Origin: Zantedeschia hybrid cultivar
Lineage: Eukaryota > Streptophyta > Magnoliopsida > Alismatales > Araceae
Assembly (NCBI GenBank): GCA_030544215.1
Contig: JARZZO010000016.1
Span: 32,324,001 to 32,388,000 of the forward strand
Direction of reading: 5' to 3'
Length of the DNA: 64,000 bases
Shown piece after piece: positions 44,613 through 55,902 of the stretch. Under the pieces are notes generated by a model, which made no database searches, had not been told where the DNA came from, and worked only from the letters and a program-made list of their open reading frames with translations. A program made the translations under genes and the position numbers. Position 1 is the first letter of the stretch. Every line of letters begins with the position of its first letter.

Positions 44613-46031
44613 GGTCCTTAAATGAGTGTTGATGTTGCTTGGGCGCACTTGAGTGTCTTGGCCTTGTGGCTGTTGCAACAGCCTGTCACGACCGTATTGA
44701 GGCAGGCCCCCCTCTCGGATAAAGCATTCTATCTCCTGTCGAAGGTGGCGGCACTCGTCTGTTGAGTGGCCCATCTCTCCGTGGTACTCACAGTATTTTC
44801 GAGAATCTCTTCGCCGAGGGTCTGTCTGGATGCGTTCTGGCCGGTGGAGCATGCCCTTGACCTCCATGAGCAGCCGTAAGGGAGGAGCTGGCAAGGGTAG
44901 GTGTTGATGTTGAGGAGGCCGACGACACTCTCAGCCCCAATCTTCTTCCCTTATGAACCACTTCCAGGAGGGATCCAAGTCTTCTGTACACTGGCAAATT
45001 GCAGGTAGGGCACCGAGATAGGCCCGGTCGCCTTCATGTCTTTGGTCATCATCAACGCCTCTCGGTTGATATACTTGTGCGCCCGGGCCACCAGGTCCTA
45101 GAATGTTGGGGTGCCGCTTACCTATCGAACTGAGCAACCCCTCGTCTGTGCAACTGCTGATGATGGCCGAAACTACAATGGAGCTATCCAGGTTTGGAAT
45201 ATGTGCTGCCTCGGTGCGGAACCTGGCAAAATAGTCTCGGAGAGTCTCGGCCGGCTCCTACCGAAAAGTAAGCAGGTTGGCCAAAGTCTTACACTGTCGA
45301 GTGGCATCATAAAATTGCTCAATGAATAATTGACCCAACTGTACTAAAGAATGAATAGAGTTAGGAGCTAAGGTTTCAAACCAAGTGGAAGCTATTTTTT
45401 CGAGAGTGAGGAGGAAGAGCTGACAACGGACTGCTTCGAGCACCCATTAGACTGAGAGATATGAATTAAACCTCTGGAAATGGCTGACTGGGTCCGTCAT
45501 CCCATCATACAGTGGTCCCTTCGGTAGCTTGAAGTTTGGCGGCACATCCATTGCTAAAATTTCGTGGGAGAAGGGAGATTATTCTAGGATGATGGTGGCT
45601 AGAGGGACACCATATGACCGAGATACCATCTGCTGCATCTCCTTCCTCATCTCTGTTAGCCTCCAATCGAGCTCTGGAGTCAATGTAGTAGTTCCGGCCG
45701 AGCATCCCTCGGCTCTCGTAGGATGCATGCCGGACAAAGCGATATGTGGCTCGGTCCGCAGATGACTGGTACGGGGAATATGGCCTTATGGTCCGTATGG
45801 TTCACTGCGAGCCGAGACCACCTCAGGGGGAAAAACCCGGGACTGTCCTGGCTGCCCAGTTGAGAATTGACCAGACGGGCAATATTGAGCTTGTGGTGGG
45901 GCCGATCTTGCTGGTGGGTTTACCAAGCCCATGTGCTCAGCGACGGCCGAGACCATGTCGCGCAGTGGATCAAAGGACGTAACAGTAGCGGTGAGAGTTG
46001 CTACCAGTTGGGAAAGATCTTCTATCATGTC
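44613..46031 (-). pseudogene. Base Tat element gag, main part
   Basis: Minus-strand blocks in order: MIEDLSQLVATLTATVTSFD (46028), then KLPKGPLYDGMTDPVSHFQR, then LEKIASTWFETLAPNSIHSL with QLFIEQFYDATRQCKTLANL (capsid-type retrotransposon gag), then the knuckle KYCEYHGEMGHSTDECRHLR and IREGGLPQYGRD. Several stops (near 45785, 45590, 45444, 45257) and shifts. It ends at 44613 against the copia B LTR. Removing copia D joins its start in frame to 60964-61126. Confidence 0.85.
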
Positions 46032-47584
46032 TGTTAGTTTTAGGTGGCCTACAAGCCAATCTGACTATGTAAATCTCGTTCATTTATTAATATAATAGCA
46101 TAATATTCATTATGTGTAAATCGCATTAATTATTGTTTCATAATGAAGTCCGTGAATATGTGTTATAGTGATCAGATTATGATGAGATCATACTAATGAG
46201 ACTGATCACTTAAACACACATATTCTTAATCGTTCCTAGTCGGAGGATATCCGAGAAGGACATCGGATATCCGGTTAGATTAGTACAGATTACTCCTGCT
46301 CATATGATGAGGGTGACTGATTTCATAAGTCACATGTGTGGAGACACTAAGGTGAATCTGTAGGTGCTCATTGGAGAATGAGTTCACTGAACTGATCCGA
46401 CTGAATCGCTGGATGGTATTGTACCTCACTGTCAACCAGCTTGATTCTATTGTCGCAGTTGCGTGGATAGTCCTCGGACCTGAGACACCAAGGACACCTT
46501 GTCAGTGGACTTCTGTGCTTTGACCTTGGTCTACGAATCTCTAGGCATGGGATTTTAAAACGCCAAGGATTGGGTACAGCGGAATACCGTCGAAGGAAAT
46601 TGTGTGTCAATAAGGAATCATTCGCTCTCGGTACTTAGATAGAGAATGCTCTAGGAAGGATGCGCAGAAGTCCCTGGCCAGGGCGGACGATAATATCAGG
46701 AAAGGAGTTTTCCGATATTTATCAGCGGCATCCAATCCAAGTGAGTCGACCGGTTAGGGTTTGACAGCTCGCCATACCCTGAATTGACTCGAGAGCATTG
46801 TACGAATGAAGGATTATATCCACGCGGTAACTGTCGGCGGAAAGGTTCCAAGAGTGGGTTACTTAACCCCAATGCCTTCCGGATTCACGCGGTGTTGCTT
46901 GGCACCCAACGTGATCGGAGGCCCGGTCGAATTTGATGTGCGACATCAATTCGATTTATTAATTAATTAATAAAGGGTTATTAATTGATTAATAAAGCCA
47001 GTGATGAGTCACTGGGCTTGTTGGGCCATTAACTGGACTGGTACTTGGGCCTAGAGGGTCACACGCAAATGATTCTCAAGGCGATGGATAAATAAGTGGG
47101 TTTTATACAGATCGGAGGTTTTTATGAAAAACTGCGCGGTTAGTATAAAACATAGCGAACGGGATGAGCAGGCCAAGCTGCTGCTAACCCTAGCCGCCCT
47201 CCTCTGTTTCTCTCTCTCTCTAGCGTCCAGACAGATCTAGATCTACTCCGCCGCTTCTCCGAATCCCGTTTGACGGGAAATCGTCCGCGTGCTGCGGCGA
47301 TCATTACGGCGACCGACGGAGGTTTCGTAGGCTGCGAAGAACGAGGAACGTGAGGATATCTGTCGCGAGGAGGATCGCGTGGACTTCGCTAGAGGCCGGA
47401 CACTTGCGCGGCTTGCGGTGTCGCACCGACGGAACCGAACGGTTGCGGATTCGAATCCGCACACGGTGAGAATCGATTATCTGATAATCGTAGTTTTAGT
47501 TTTTTCGAAACGGGAAAATGGATCGTTGTTTTATTTTATTTTCTGCTGCGTGAGCGATCCGGAGAAACCCGAGAAAACTGAATA
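46032..47584 (+). repeat. 5' LTR of copia D
   Basis: 1553 bp from TGTTAGTTTTAGGTGG to the site before the primer sequence. Its last bases read tgaata where the 3' copy has ccaaca. A TATA box (TATAAAA, 47144-47150) sits before the GC-rich leader. Confidence 0.9.
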
Positions 47585-47585
47585 G

Positions 47586-47599
47586 TGGTATCAGAAGCC
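47586..47599 (+). other. Primer binding site of copia D
   Basis: TGGTATCAGAAGCC, one inserted base away from the initiator-Met-tRNA complement TGGTATCAGAGCC, one base after the LTR end. Confidence 0.85.
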
Positions 47600-48273
47600 A
47601 GGTTCCACTGTTTCTCTCCCCGTTTCGATCTCCAAATTAATTTTTTCATGAGTTATTCCATGCGTTTAATCCGATTAAAATGACGAAATAGTGTTCATAA
47701 GATGAACACAAATAATTAGATTATTTTTCTGTGATTTTTCAGATTTTATTTGGGGTGTTATGGTGTTCTTCATGAGATGATGAACCGGGGCTTTTCGGCG
47801 ACTTCATACGAGCTTCCCAAGCGTTGGGATGGCAACCCGGGATTCCGGATCCCCAATAGATAGTCAACACTGTTGACTGGGAAACCTTCTCGGCACCGAA
47901 ATAGCCACGGAGAACTGCAAAACCCAGCCCTAATAAGGTTTTTTGAAAGCCGAAAACCAGATTTTGATGGGGTTTTTAGCATGCTTTGGGGCTTCTCCGG
48001 GGGCCCTCGCCGGCGATGGGGAGCCCGCCGGCAACGAGAGGCTACACCAGCCATGCCGGCCGGCGCTGTGGCCCAGCCACCAGGCGGCATCGCCGAGCCC
48101 TGCCGCCAGTTTCCATTTCCTGCAACGCAAGTTAGGGTTTCCAAAAGGGGGCTGCGGGTTGAAGACCGGCCTGGGCGTCGGGTCGAGCCGAGCTGGTCGA
48201 GCCGGTTCGAGCTTGAACCGAGCCAGCGCTTGGCTGGGCCAAGGCTCGAGCCTGGCCGAGCCAGGGCTCGATC

Positions 48274-48309
<36 letters not shown>

Positions 48310-49906
48310 GTTGAGCCCCCTTTACCCTACTTCAAACCCCTATTAGCCCAATTAAAAATTAATGGGATTGTATTTTGATTTAAATTTTAAAATCGTTTTA
48401 AAATTTAAAATTATTATTCAATCTTATTTAATTGGGCATATTGATGATTTCAAATCATTAAGTTAATTAAGGATTTATTAATTAGCAATTAGTTGTGGAT
48501 TAATTGAGGTTAATATTAGTTTAAATATTAAATTAATTATTGACCTTAATTTATCTAATTTAAAGAGTTAAAATTAGTAGTCAATAATTTTTTAATCTAA
48601 TTGTTAGATTATTAATTATTGATATATCTAATTGTAAATTATTAATTTGAGTTAGTTATTAACTTAATTGTGAAATTAATAATTAACTTAAATGACTGAT
48701 TTAAATATTAAATTAGTAGTCCTTGATTAATTATTGTTAGTCATTAATTTAATAGTTAAATTAATGATAACTTTAATTATCTAATCTAAGAGTTAGATTA
48801 ATTAATTATTAATTAGTTAGTGTTAATTATTAGTTTAAGAGTTAAATTAATAATTAACATTAATTCGCTAATATAAGTGTTAGATTAGTAGTTAATAATT
48901 AATTTAGTTGATTATTAATTGAAGTGTTAAATTATTAATTAACTTTGTTGGACTAGTCTAATAGTTAGATTAGTTGTTAATATTCTAATTATTAGATTAT
49001 TAATTTGATTCAATCTAAGTGTTAGATTGTTTAATTATTAAAAATGTTCTAATTTGCATGGAATAATCTGGAATTATTAATTTGGATTGTGTGCACATGT
49101 GATGTGTGTTTTGATGCTTTTAAATTAGATTTGATTGCATGATAAGTTAATTAAAAGTGTTTTCGAAATCCAAATACCAATTTTGATTGGATCCCAGCTT
49201 TTTGAAAGCCAAAGTTATCTATTTTGAAAAATCTTTTATTTTAGCCATGTGATGTGCTGAATCATGTGTGGGATGTTTAAAACACACCATGGTCATAGAT
49301 ATGCACTTATTTAATTATTCATGTGATGAATGATGTGTTTATGCGGATCGTGGATGAATGATAGATGTTTATTAATTGTTAATAAATAGAGATCTGCGTA
49401 TCTCTCTCTCTCTCATTCTCTGATATACTTCTACCTCCCTCTCTCTTATACTTGCCATAAGGCCTTCTTCAATTTACCTGTAAATTCTAGAATTTATTGT
49501 AATATGATCGAGGCAACCGAGGAAGGAGCGAGGACGATCCACAGCTACAACCAGGAAGGCGAAAAGCTGAAGATCTCTTGCCTATGTGTTTGCAGGTCAT
49601 CTAATATAATTGTTGTGTTAGATTGTGTGTGCGTTTGACTGTTGGCTCCAGTCAAACCCACTGTGCTATCTATGACCACACTAATGACATGTATGAGATG
49701 CATTGTTTTCTTTTGATTATGAATCAAAGCAGGTATAGTATTTACTAAATATATATGATATATTTTTATACTATCTCCTAAGAGAGACCAAGATAAAAGT
49801 TATCTAAATACCCTCAGATAAACTCTAAGCCGTAACGCGTGTAGTTAAGAACTTACCGCGTGGTCCACCATCGTTATAGTCATAGGATTCGAATCAGTTT
49901 AGACAG
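47600..49906 (+). other. Copia D untranslated leader
   Basis: A GC-rich part (47870-48270) ends in a run of 28 C (48277-48304), followed by the AT-rich array 48350-49080 and a CT run near 49400-49445. Long frames across the GC-rich part read on both strands and resemble nothing known, so I do not call a gene. Confidence 0.65.
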
Positions 49907-50214
49907 GTTTGTTGTGCTATCCACAAGGTCTGTTTAATTGGGAGGAGAAACTATGCCTATGGCATTAGATGCCTATATGATCGGGGTAGAGGAACCATGT
50001 AGCTTTGTTGTGCTATCCACAAGGGCTGCATGCAAATTTATGCTCGTCGTGTAACGATGGTTAGCTTAGACCAGGATTAATGGTTTGTTGTGCTATCCAC
50101 AAGGCCATTAAATCTCTGGGGACCGAAGCCATGATCAGATATTGCAAGGAGTTGCAAGTCCCATGAGTTGGGTGCTCTTTGATTGTATTACAGTTGGTTG
50201 TGCTATCAACAAGG
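49907..50214 (+). repeat. Four spaced leader repeats in copia D
   Basis: TTTGTTGTGCTATCCACAAG at 49907-49928, 50003-50024, 50083-50104 and (degenerate) 50193-50214. Spacing is 80-110 bases. Confidence 0.88.
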
Positions 50215-50262
50215 CTGTAGTGCAAGTCATTGAGATTCTGATCCCCACTAGGAGACTGTCGA

Positions 50263-52797
50263 TGTAAGGACTGAGGTTTCGGGTTCGGTTTTCGGTTCGG
50301 TTTCGGGCCGGATCCCCTGGGTCGGACCTTGTGGGGTCTGGAGAATTTCCTCTGAATGGCGTCGGAGGATCACGACGCCTTTCAAACGGCGTCTGGATAG
50401 GTGGACACCATTTAGGCGAATTTCTGTTGTGCCACATGGGTGCCACGTGGGGGGGTTTCGGGCCGCGAGAGTACGGCCCCTGTCTTGTCGTCTGAATGGC
50501 GTCCATGATGGACGACGCGATTCAGACTGCCACCCTGCGATGTCAGTGTACGGTGCCTGACATGTCAGCTGAACGGCGTCCATGGTGGTCGACGCGTTTC
50601 AGACAGTTGTCAGTACGGCACGTCCTGTCATCTGATAGGCGTCCGTCTTGCTCGACGCGTTTTAGGTAGTTTCTGATGACCCCCGCGAGCCCTCCTTTCT
50701 TTCCCTCATTTCTCACCTCTCACTCTCTCTCCCCTCCCTCTCCGCCTCCTCCGACCCCCTCTCTTCCCCTTTCCCTTCCTCTTCTTCCTCTTCCACCACT
50801 CCAACGCCTCCCTACCTCTCACCTCTGCCACCACCACTTCCTTCGCGGCGTTCCATTCTCCGGACGACGGCCGACGTTCCGGCGGAGTGGCGACGTTCTC
50901 GGGGGTACCGGCGGCGGTCTGCGGCGCGGCGGTTGGGCGACACGGAGCCAGGAGGAGTTCAAGTATCCGGTAGGGGGACGAACCTTGTATATGTTGCTCG
51001 TGCTTTCCTAGGCGTGGTTTGATGTGTTTTGGGCTAGATTGAGCATGTTTAGGGGGTATTCTTGTGGGCTTGGTCGCGTTTGTGAATGTGGTTTTGTACC
51101 ATGTTGTGGTGGATCTACTTCTCTTCCTCCCCCTTTCCGTTTTGGGGCTTTTTCGGAGTATTTTGGGTTAAGGGAGAAACCCTCGGTTCGAACCAGAGAA
51201 CCAGGTTTCTGGCGCTAAACGGCGTCGTGCCTGGTCGACGCCTTTTAGAAGGACGTCGGGACAGTACGACGCGTTTTAGCGCAGAAACCTCCCCTGTTCG
51301 AGGTTTGTCAGGCTAGGGGTTCTGGCGCTAAATGACGTCATGGGTGGTCGACGCCTTTTAGAAGGACGTCGAGCCACCATGACACCATTTAGGCAGGAAA
51401 TTACCCCGACTGAGGGTCCGTCAGCTCGGGATTCTGGGACTAAAAGACGTCATGGTCGGGCGACGCGATTCGAATGGCGTCGGGCGACCATGACGCCTTT
51501 TAAGGCAGAAATCCCCTGGGTACTGTTTTCCCGAAATTCTGGATTTATCTGATGAATGGCGTCGAAGGATGTCGACGCGTTTTTAAAAGGCGACCGCTGG
51601 TGTCGACGCCTTTTTGGCCAGATTTCCGTGGCCTCTGTTTTATGAACCAGTTTAGGGAGCTTGAATGGCGTCGGCCTTGGGCGACGCGATTCAAGACAGA
51701 ACAACACTAATTCATGCCAGTAAAATGTATTCATACTGCTAGATAGTTGGTTAGTGCATGCTTTAGTATACATGGATTCTTCGTGACCAGATGGCACTGC
51801 ATTGTGTGTAGTGCGATCGCGGGCTTTTCACGTGACCGGATCGTACCGTGCTGGGTTTTGGTGTTTTGAGTTACTGTGGACCTGGAGTGACATTGTAGCA
51901 CTTTATCACCCTGTGCTGGTGGGGGCGTGAGCACAGCGCCGGTGGGGGCGTGGGCGGGGTGACGCCTAGTGAGAGAGGGTCACCTGGTGAACCCCGGGGT
52001 CAGCTAGTACCGGTGTCGGAGTGGTACATTCGGAGAGTCACTCGTGCTGAGGGAAGGAGTAACCACCTGAGCCTGTTTGGCCGGAGTAGCTAGCGTGCTA
52101 TCCGAGGGGTTATGTTTGGTCTCAGCGGGTCGGTGTTTCCTACTTGTGCTTGTGTGGACGGTGTTTTCCCACTTACGGCTGTGTGGTTGGTGTTTCCCAC
52201 TTGTGGAGGAGTGGTTGACGTGTTTTGCCAAGACGGGAGTTGTAGGCTCCCTGATAGTATGACTTTAGAATTATGCATGTTACATTCCGAAGGCACTTGG
52301 TTCATATCGAGGTTTTAGGAGTAGTGTGTGACAGCTTTACTTGCCCTATTACCTGTATCTTTGTTACTGCACTTGTGGGTGTGTGTGTGGGAGGCAGGGG
52401 ATCGGATGATCCCTACTGAGCCCAATTTTGGTGTGGCTCACTCCCTGCGTTTTCAGGTATAGACCTTGTGGCGTGTGGCGGCGCGTGGCGTTCTCCTTGG
52501 TGTGCGGACCAGCAGCTATCTCAGTTCCCGGGGTATGCCCCGATGTTGTTGTACTTTATTTCTGCCTGTACTTAATTAAATTGTTGGACATGTAATTATT
52601 GTTGGACTGTGTACGGACATTGTTACTTTACTTCCTGCGCACTGTACCCCTTGTAGTCCGTATGAATGTTATATTTAATCTTGTTTAACGCTTACTCCTC
52701 CAGATGTGCGAATAAGATCCTGGTATGAACCTACAGTTAATGGGCCGACATCCATTTAATGACCGGGTCTCCGGTCATAGGATGGCGGGTCGTTACA
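50263..52797 (+). mobile_element. Solo LTR S4, inserted in copia D leader
   Basis: TGTAAGGACTGAGG...GTCGTTACA, 2535 bp, flanked by GTCGA at 50258-50262 and 52798-52802. It is the longest of the four S copies; the extra length comes mostly from more foldback modules (50352-50668 and 51215-51700). GCGTC/GACGC cores are much better preserved than in S1-S3, which suggests it is the youngest. Confidence 0.92.
51215..51620. repeat. 112-bp tandem array of long foldbacks in S4
   Basis: Units start at 51215, 51328, 51440 and about 51552. Each begins with a foldback of 65-70 bp. In unit 2 the arms CTAAATGACGTCATGGGTGG and CCACCATGACACCATTTAG pair, with inner TCGACGCC/GGACGTCGA and a ttag loop. In unit 3 TAAAAGACGTCATGGTCG pairs with CGACCATGACGCCTTTTA. 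Spacers share gcagaaa, cccc and ggttctgg-like blocks. Confidence 0.88.
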
Positions 52798-52946
52798 GTC
52801 GACGTCTCCCGTTCTGTATAACTGAGGGTTATACAGTCCGTCGAAAATTAGTGGGAGTTAAACTTGAACAAAAGACCATGTCTTGTTTTAAATTTTAATA
52901 ATTGAACATCTGCTAAATAGATTTTACTTATCTCCTGTAGGGAATT

Positions 52947-53520
52947 ATGTCGTCGAATAACCCACTCCGCAGCATACTTGATGCCCTTTTGACTTACCTG
53001 ATCCACTCGGATTGGTTCAGAAACCTGAAGAATGTCTTCAGATCTGAGCACATTGACTTTGTCCCTGGAGCTGATCCTCCTGCTGAATCGGCATTGGATG
53101 CCCCTGAAGCAGAGATGATAGTTAACGAGAAAAGATCGAAGGACAAAGACGAAAGAGTAGTAAAGGGTGACTGCTTCTATTATAAGCAATATGGTCACTG
53201 GAAAAGGAACTGCAAAGAGTTCCTTCATAATAAAGCTCATGGAAAGGTGAAGCTGTCTGAAGCTTCAGATATCTATATGATAGATATCAACTTATCAGTT
53301 AGAGATTCCACATCTTGGGTATTAGATACCGGATGTGTTCTCATATCTGCCATGATATGCACATGCTGACAAGTAAGCGCAAGCTGAGACAAGGTGAGGT
53401 GGAATTGAGGCTAGGAAACGGCGCAAAAGTTGCGGCGATTGCTGTTGGGACAGCAAACCTCAGGCTTCCATAAAGAGACGCCTTACTTTTAAAAAATTGT
53501 TATTATGTTCCTAGCATAAT
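52947..53520 (+). pseudogene. Copia D short gag and protease
   Basis: ATG 52947 gives MSSNNPLRSILDALLTYLIH, reaches APEAEMIVNEKRSKDKDERV and continues at once into the zinc knuckle GDCFYYKQYGHWKRNCKEFL, whose second Cys is Tyr. The capsid middle is absent, exactly as in copia B. The frame runs into the protease (SWVLDTGC) and shifts by one base there; the SHICHDM continuation and LRLGNGAKVAAIAVGT follow in the next frame, with a TAA at about 53472. Confidence 0.87.
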
Positions 53521-53536
53521 AAAGAACATCATATCA

Positions 53537-54963
53537 GTGTCTTGTTTGAACAAGATAGGATATAGGTTGACTATTGAAAATAGAAGTTATTCGATTTATT
53601 ATGGTAATAAATCAATAGCTTCGGCATTTTTAATCAACGGTCTATATCTCTTAGATGTTTCTTATTACAATCTTCAAATTGATAATGCTCTTAAGAAGAG
53701 CAAGAATTGTGTGAACCAAGCCTACATGTGGCATTGTAGACTTGGGCACATTGGCGAAAGCAGGTTGCAAAAGTTGCACAAGCATGGTTACTTAACTGCA
53801 TTCAATTACGAATCGTTTGCAACATGTAAATCCTGCCTTATGGGAAAGATGGCAAAATCTCCATTTACTGGACATGGAGAACGTGCTAAGGACATTCTGG
53901 AACTAATACATTCGGAAGTATGTGGTCCTATGTCCACCCAAGCCAAAGGTGGCTACTCATACTTCATCACGTTCACCAATGACTTCTCAAGATTCGGCTA
54001 TGTGTACTTAATGAAGTACAAGTCGGAAGCCTTTGAGAAGTTCAAGGAGTTCAAGAATGAGGTAGAGAAGCAGTTAGGAAAGAGTATTAAAGCTCTTAGA
54101 TCAGATCGAGGAGGAGAATACTTGAGTACTAATTTCACACAATTCTTAAAGGATAATGGTATCATTTCTCAGCTAACCCCTCCATATATACCACAGATGA
54201 ATGGTGTATCATAAAGGAGGAATAGCACCATGTTGGACATGGTGCGATCCATGATGAGCTTTTCGGGATTACCAGTGTCCCTCTGGGGGTATGCTCTAGA
54301 GTCGGCAGCATACCTACTGAACAGAGTACCCAGCAAGTCTGTGGCCTCTACTCCATATGAGATATGGAAAGGCAGGAAACCATAATTTAAACATGTTAAA
54401 GTCTGGGGTTGTCCTGCTCATGTAAAGAGGCATGATCCAGACAAGCTGGAATCACGAACTGATAAATGCAGTTTTGTGGGATATCCAAAGGAAACCTTTG
54501 GATACTATTTTTTCCATCCTGGTGAACAAAAGGTGTTTGTCGCCAGGAAAGCTGTCTTCTTGGAAGAGGAATACCTTCTCCAGGAGGACAGTGAGAGTAA
54601 AACAGTATTGGAAGAGGTTCCATATCCCAAACAGCTGCATTATCATCAGATGAAATATCAGTTCATGAATCTGTTCAAGTACACACGTATGAGCCTCGTA
54701 GATCTGGTAGATTACCTAGACTACCCGAACGATATGTGGGACATATCGCTGAAGGTGAGTCTAAGGTAGAATATAATGAGGATGATGATCCTAAAACCTA
54801 CCAGGAGGCCATAGAAGGCCCAGAAGCCGGGAAATGGCGAGAAGCCATGAACTCAGAAATCCAGTCCATGTACACTAACCAAGTTTGGAACTTGGAGGAC
54901 TTGCCCGAGGGTATTTTACCCATCAGTTGCAAGTGGATCTTTAAAAGGAAGATCGGTGCTTAG
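53537..54963 (+). pseudogene. Copia D integrase and start of RT
   Basis: MWHCRLGHIGESRLQKLHKH, then the integrase core LIHSEVCGPMSTQAKGGYSY, KALRSDRGGEYLSTNFTQFL and PQMNGVS followed by TAA (54212-54214) in place of the catalytic Glu codon. The first catalytic Asp is Glu, as in copia B. The tail continues to KVFVARKAVFLEEEYLLQED. A frameshift leads to RT start VEYNEDDDPKTYQEAIEGPE and SCKWIFKRKIGA, which stops at 54961-54963 where copia E sequence begins. Confidence 0.88.
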
Positions 54964-55422
54964 GTCATTGTTCATAACAAAGCCAAGCACTGCAAGCCTC
55001 TCAATTCATTCTATCATCGTGAGCACATGAGTTTGCACCGATGTGCCCTCGCTCATTCTGGTCCTGAACAATTTCTTAGATATCTCATATCTTTCTGTTC
55101 TGGATTGTTCACCAAATAACTCTTGTAGGTGATTCAGAATAGACTTAGGTTCCATGTTATCATACTGTCATTGTAGTTCATTGTTCATTGAACCAAGCAT
55201 ATAACACTGGACTTTGATAGAGTCCTCCTTCCAGTTTTCAAATATCATTAATTCATCCTCGTTAGCATTTTCACCGGATTGTTCTGGATCTGGTTGATCC
55301 AGGACATAGGCTAGCTTTTCACACCTGAGGACAATCTTCAGGTTGCGTAACCAGTCAATGTAATTAGGTCCCGTGAGTTTGTTTGCATCAAGTATGCAAC
55401 GAAGGGGGTTAGGTGACGACAT
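54964..55422 (-). pseudogene. Copia E gag, N-terminal part
   Basis: MSSPNPLRCILDANKLTGPN, then YIDWLRNLKIVLRCEKLAYV, DPEQSGENANEDELMIFENW, KEDSIKVQCYMLGSMNNELQ, a stop, then QYDNMEPKSILNHLQELFGE, SRTERYEISKKLF and a second stop before IERLAVLGF. This is the normal copia capsid (UBN2-type) arrangement and shows which residues are missing from B and D. Confidence 0.85.
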
Positions 55423-55603
55423 AGCGACCTACAAGGAAATATAAAAATAGGCATATAGTTCTTAAAATCAGATTTAGGACTTTTAATCTAGATTTAGGCT
55501 CCCACTATTTTTCGGCGATCTGTATGACCCTCTAATATACAGAACGGGAGATTCCGGTGATCTCCTAGTGGGGATCAGAATCCTTCGGGCATCATGCATG
55601 CGA

Positions 55604-55902
55604 TCTTGTGGTAGCACAACAAATCACATCAAGTCCCTTAGGCAGTCAACTCTTGACAATTGCAACATTTGCAATATCCGATCAAATTTAACCCCTGAAT
55701 CATGATGACCTTGTGGTAGCACAACAAATCAAATGATTCAGTTAAGTTTATCCATCATTACTCAGATAACATGAATTCATAGTACAATCCTTGTGGTAGC
55801 ACAACAAAACTACACTATTTGTCCATTTATCTTAATGACATCACATGTCGTAGACCTAGGTTAATTTCTAAATCAAATAGACCTTGTGGTAGCACAACAA
55901 AT
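55604..55902 (-). repeat. Four spaced leader repeats in copia E
   Basis: CTTGTGGTAGCACAACAAAT-type units (+ strand view) at 55604, 55708, 55788 and 55881. They are two bases shorter than those of B and D but share the TTGTG/CACAA pairing. Confidence 0.87.

Noticed and set aside
47770..48346. Long frames on both strands with Gly- or Pro-runs
   Set aside because: They come from the C28 run and GC-rich leader of copia D; no domain and no counterpart frame conserved in copia B.
51215..51700. CRISPR-like repeat array
   Set aside because: Eukaryotic context, degenerate repeats that fold on themselves and non-unique spacers; it is an LTR tandem repeat.
50263..52797. S elements as small autonomous genes or MITEs
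   Set aside because: TG...CA ends, 5-bp duplications and about 2-kb length fit solo LTRs; internal frames are short and not shared among copies.
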